Source: Marinicauda pacifica (lineage in GTDB: Bacteria; Pseudomonadota; Alphaproteobacteria; Caulobacterales; Maricaulaceae). Taken from it: 64,000 bases of DNA. The stretch is from the NCBI RefSeq assembly GCF_004793635.1, contig NZ_SRXV01000002.1, positions 620,001 through 684,000 of the forward strand, given 5' to 3'. A program made the position numbers and the translations under genes. The notes below the pieces were generated by a model. The model saw only the letters and a program-made list of their open reading frames with translations, was not told where the DNA came from and did no database searches. Below, one piece after another: positions 62,152-64,000 of this stretch (position 1 is its first letter; each line of letters begins with the position of its first letter).

Positions 62152-62423
62152 GCCGCGTCGACTAATTCGTAGGTTGCCACTGCACGAGCCGACTCATATT
62201 CGGCCCAGCCAGAATGCTCGCGCGGATCTAGGTCGACTCCGAGGACTCGGACATTTTTCTTAACGTTCTCGCGCATCAGAACCTCGATCATCGGCGGCAA
62301 TTCTTCAATCAGCACGTCCACGGTGCGGCCAAAAACGAGCAAGCCAGGAAGCTCATCAGACATGGCTGCGAGCAGGCCGGTGTCGTGGTGGCGGCGCAGC
62401 GTCAGATTTATGCGTTCGCTCAT
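62148..62423 (-). CDS. DUF1902/HicB-like passenger protein
   Basis: 91 residues. The N-terminal strand pattern INLTLRRHHDTGLLAAMSDELPGLLVFGRTVDVLIEELP matches the partial RNase-H fold of HicB-type antitoxins and DUF1902 proteins (shown here only as a pattern). No HicA toxin is adjacent; the convergent 77-residue gene is unlike HicA. The ATG at 62423 is preceded by GGAGCGACATT. Confidence 0.6.
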   Translation of the reverse strand: MSERINLTLRRHHDTGLLAAMSDELPGLLVFGRTVDVLIEELPPMIEVLMRENVKKNVRVLGVDLDPREHSGWAEYESARAVATYELVDAA

Positions 62424-62656
62424 AATGTCGCTCCGATTCAAAAGGGCGCGGCGGTTACCTCGACTCCGGCAGGGAGTCAAGACGATTATACAACGCCTCT
62501 CCTACAATCTAGTTACCTAGGCAGTGGTTCCGCAACGCCAAAGCGCCTTTGCAAGCAGTGAATTTTGCACATAGTGACAGAAATGCACCTTTCTTCAGGA
62601 AAAACAAATCAAGAACGAAACGCCGGCCTGTCTTGCTCTATATGCCCGATTTGCGA

Positions 62657-62680
62657 CGGTATGTAAAGTGCATAATGTCC
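62657..62680. repeat. Right terminal inverted repeat of the IS1595-family element
   Basis: 24 bp, the exact inverse of 59607-59630, ending at GTCC. Confidence 0.92.
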
Positions 62681-62688
62681 AGGGTGCT
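62681..62688. repeat. Target site duplication, right copy
   Basis: AGGGTGCT, identical to the left copy at 59599-59606. Confidence 0.9.
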
Positions 62689-62777
62689 TGACTAACACTC
62701 GAACGCTATGTAAATGTCCCTTTACACCGCGCGCAGGAAAGCCGCGCGGAGCTGGTCGATCAAAAGGAGACACCGTC

Positions 62778-63722
62778 ATGCGATTTTCGTGCATCTGGAA
62801 AGAAGTCATCATCGGCGGCGCCATCCTCGCCGCAGCCGCCCTGTCACAAAGCCCTGTCTTCGCGCAGGCCGATCCCGCGCCGGTTCGCCAGGTCGAGGTC
62901 GCCGATCCCGCCCTGTGGGTGGTCAGCGACGAGGATTCCACCGTCTATCTGTTCGGTACGGTCCATATCCTGCGCCCGGAACTCGACTGGATGACGCCCC
63001 AGGTCGAGGCGGCGTTTGCGTCGGCCGATACGCTCTATATGGAAGCCGACGTCTTCAGCGCCGAGGCGCAGACCACAATGCAGGCGATGATCCCGCAGGT
63101 CGGCCTGCTGCCGCAGGGCGAAAGCCTGACGTCGAAAATGAGCGATGAGGCCCTGGCCGATCTCGACGTCATCGCCGGCCGTCTCGGCGCCCCGTCCGAA
63201 ACGATCCGCGCCGGGATCGACCCCCTCAAGCCCTGGCTGGCCGGCCTTCAGCTGGCCGTCGCTCAGATGCAGGCTGCAGGTTACGATCCCAATTCCGGCG
63301 TCGACAAGCATCTAGCCGAGCGCGCCACCGAGGCCGGGAAATCATTCGGCTATTTCGAAACCGCCGAGGAACAGATCGGCTTCCTCTCCGGATTGCCCAT
63401 GGAGACCCAGCTTGCCGATCTCGAAATCGGCCTGGAACAGGCCGTCGAGAATCCCGATCAGCTGAGCGATCTGGTCTCGGCCTGGGCGCAAGGGGATATG
63501 GGCCGGCTCGATGCCCTTCTGAACACCGAGATGCGCCAGACCTCGCCGGAGCTTTACGAGCGCATCATCGTACAGCGCAACCGCAACTGGGTGCCGCTGG
63601 TCGAGGAGATCGTCGCCGGCGAGGGCGTGGCCTTCGTGGCGGTCGGTTCCGGCCACATGCCGGGCGAGAACGGCCTCATCGCGCTGCTGCGCGATGCCGG
63701 CCACGACGTCACCCGGCAATAG
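62778..63722 (+). CDS. TraB/GumN family protein
   Basis: 314 residues with a signal peptide (GGAILAAAALSQSPVFAQ). The Tiki/TraB pattern is present: LWVVSDEDSTVYLFGTVHIL with a GxxH motif, then ALYMEADVFS-like, and the final VAFVAVGSGHMPGENGLI, which repeats the Gly-x-x-His metal site. Members are predicted metalloproteases or related hydrolases in the periplasm. AAAGGAGACACC precedes the ATG. The IS now separates it from mutM. Confidence 0.9.
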   Translation: MRFSCIWKEVIIGGAILAAAALSQSPVFAQADPAPVRQVEVADPALWVVSDEDSTVYLFGTVHILRPELDWMTPQVEAAFASADTLYMEADVFSAEAQTTMQAMIPQVGLLPQGESLTSKMSDEALADLDVIAGRLGAPSETIRAGIDPLKPWLAGLQLAVAQMQAAGYDPNSGVDKHLAERATEAGKSFGYFETAEEQIGFLSGLPMETQLADLEIGLEQAVENPDQLSDLVSAWAQGDMGRLDALLNTEMRQTSPELYERIIVQRNRNWVPLVEEIVAGEGVAFVAVGSGHMPGENGLIALLRDAGHDVTRQ

Positions 63723-63764
63723 GCTGCCAGCGACGCATAGCCGCCTTGCGCTGAGAGCACACAG

Positions 63765-63797
63765 GCCCGGCTCCGGGGTGTCGACCCGGAGCCGGGC
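63765..63797 (+). terminator. Terminator after the TraB/GumN gene
   Basis: GCCCGGCTCCGGG / CCCGGAGCCGGGC is a 13-bp perfect stem with a 7-nt loop, 43 bp after the stop, followed by TTCATG. The stem is strong but the U-run is short. Confidence 0.7.
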
Positions 63798-63877
63798 TTC
63801 ATGTATGGGTTCCGGCCAACTTGCGTTTGCCAACTCAAGGAACCCCCTGAGGGGTGGCTTCAGATGCGGAGGGCCGG

Positions 63878-64000
63878 ATGGCCTACAAAACGATCCAGAC
63901 CAAGACCGAGGGCCGTGTCGGCGTCATCACGCTCGACCGCCCCAAGGCGCTCAATGCGTTGTGTGACGAGCTGACCGGTGAGCTCGCCGACGCGCTCGCC
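63878..64000 (+). CDS. Enoyl-CoA hydratase/isomerase family protein, N-terminal part
   Basis: 41 codons before the window ends. The N-terminus MAYKTIQTKTEGRVGVITLD then RPKALNALCDEL is typical of crotonase enzymes. GGAGGGCCGG precedes the ATG. In many alphaproteobacteria, this gene follows mutM and precedes rpsT-dnaA. Confidence 0.93.
   Translation, partial: MAYKTIQTKTEGRVGVITLDRPKALNALCDELTGELADALA

Larger units (their letters stand above)
59607..62680 (+). mobile_element. IS1595-family insertion sequence with passenger genes (3,074 bp)
   Basis: Boundaries are set by the 24-bp perfect terminal inverted repeats and the 8-bp duplication AGGGTGCT. The element carries an ISXO2-type transposase on the plus strand, then two minus-strand genes (winged-helix-like and AT-hook-like), a 325-bp noncoding segment with a 14-bp stem, a short plus-strand gene and a minus-strand DUF1902/HicB-like gene. 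Perfect ends and an intact transposase point to recent, possibly still active, insertion between mutM and the TraB/GumN gene. IS1595 members with passenger genes are known, but this cargo set is not one I recognise. Confidence 0.92.

Noticed and set aside
63694..63966. 90-codon plus-strand frame over the TraB-hydratase gap
   Set aside because: It runs through the terminator hairpin and overlaps the hydratase start in another frame.

Overview
The window is GC-rich chromosomal DNA from an alphaproteobacterium. The gene families and order (RegB/RegA beside a SCO protein, MmcB, a Mic60-type protein in a heme operon, hemC divergent from tsaD-gpsA, and mutM followed by enoyl-CoA hydratase) fit a stalked marine or brackish lineage such as Maricaulales/Hyphomonadales. 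This taxonomic placement is inference from gene content, not from a marker-gene comparison.

Layout. 1-6 kb: an RND efflux permease (cut by the window start) with its lipoprotein adaptor, a metallophosphatase, a LapG-type transglutaminase-like cysteine peptidase with an AT-rich, palindrome-bearing upstream region, and a small membrane protein. 6.2-14.9 kb: a minus-strand exopolysaccharide assembly cluster (Wza-type exporter, O-antigen-ligase-like protein, Pro/Gly-tailed secreted protein, outer-membrane beta-barrel, tyrosine autokinase, initiating sugar transferase, galE). 15-24 kb: a complete cbb3 oxidase locus, ccoNOQP-GHIS, with a divergent SafE-like membrane protein. 24-32 kb: glycerophosphodiester phosphodiesterase, small hypotheticals, a bifunctional class A PBP, a large lipoprotein, and a PHB depolymerase. 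31.4-34.5 kb: SCO protein, RegB and RegA, a redox circuit that plausibly serves the cbb3 oxidase. 34.5-39.5 kb: housekeeping and repair genes (mmcB, sirtuin, pterin dehydratase, MipA/OmpV, AlkB-like).

39.6-47.1 kb is the most accessory part. It holds an AT-rich DUF262/DUF1524 (GmrSD-like) gene beside tRNA-Ala(CGC), then folD, a single-domain response regulator, an SDR and DUF1330. It ends in a low-GC islet with two MITE-like repeats of about 158 bp in direct orientation and two small membrane-protein genes, next to tRNA-Thr(CGT). 47.1-52.5 kb is a heme operon (hemC-hemD-mic60-hemY-udk) divergent from tsaD-gpsA. 54.7-59.6 kb holds YciI, Rieske, RarD, an alpha/beta hydrolase, DUF302, UbiE and MutM.

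59.6-62.7 kb is an intact-looking IS1595-family element of 3,074 bp with 24-bp perfect terminal inverted repeats and an 8-bp target duplication. It carries four passenger ORFs and a structured noncoding segment, and is inserted 17 bp after mutM. The window closes with a TraB/GumN protein and the start of an enoyl-CoA hydratase, an arrangement that in related genomes lies just upstream of rpsT-dnaA.

Strongest leads: the cargo-bearing IS1595 element, the paired MITE-like repeats, the AT-rich GmrSD-like gene, and the palindromic control region of the LapG-like peptidase.
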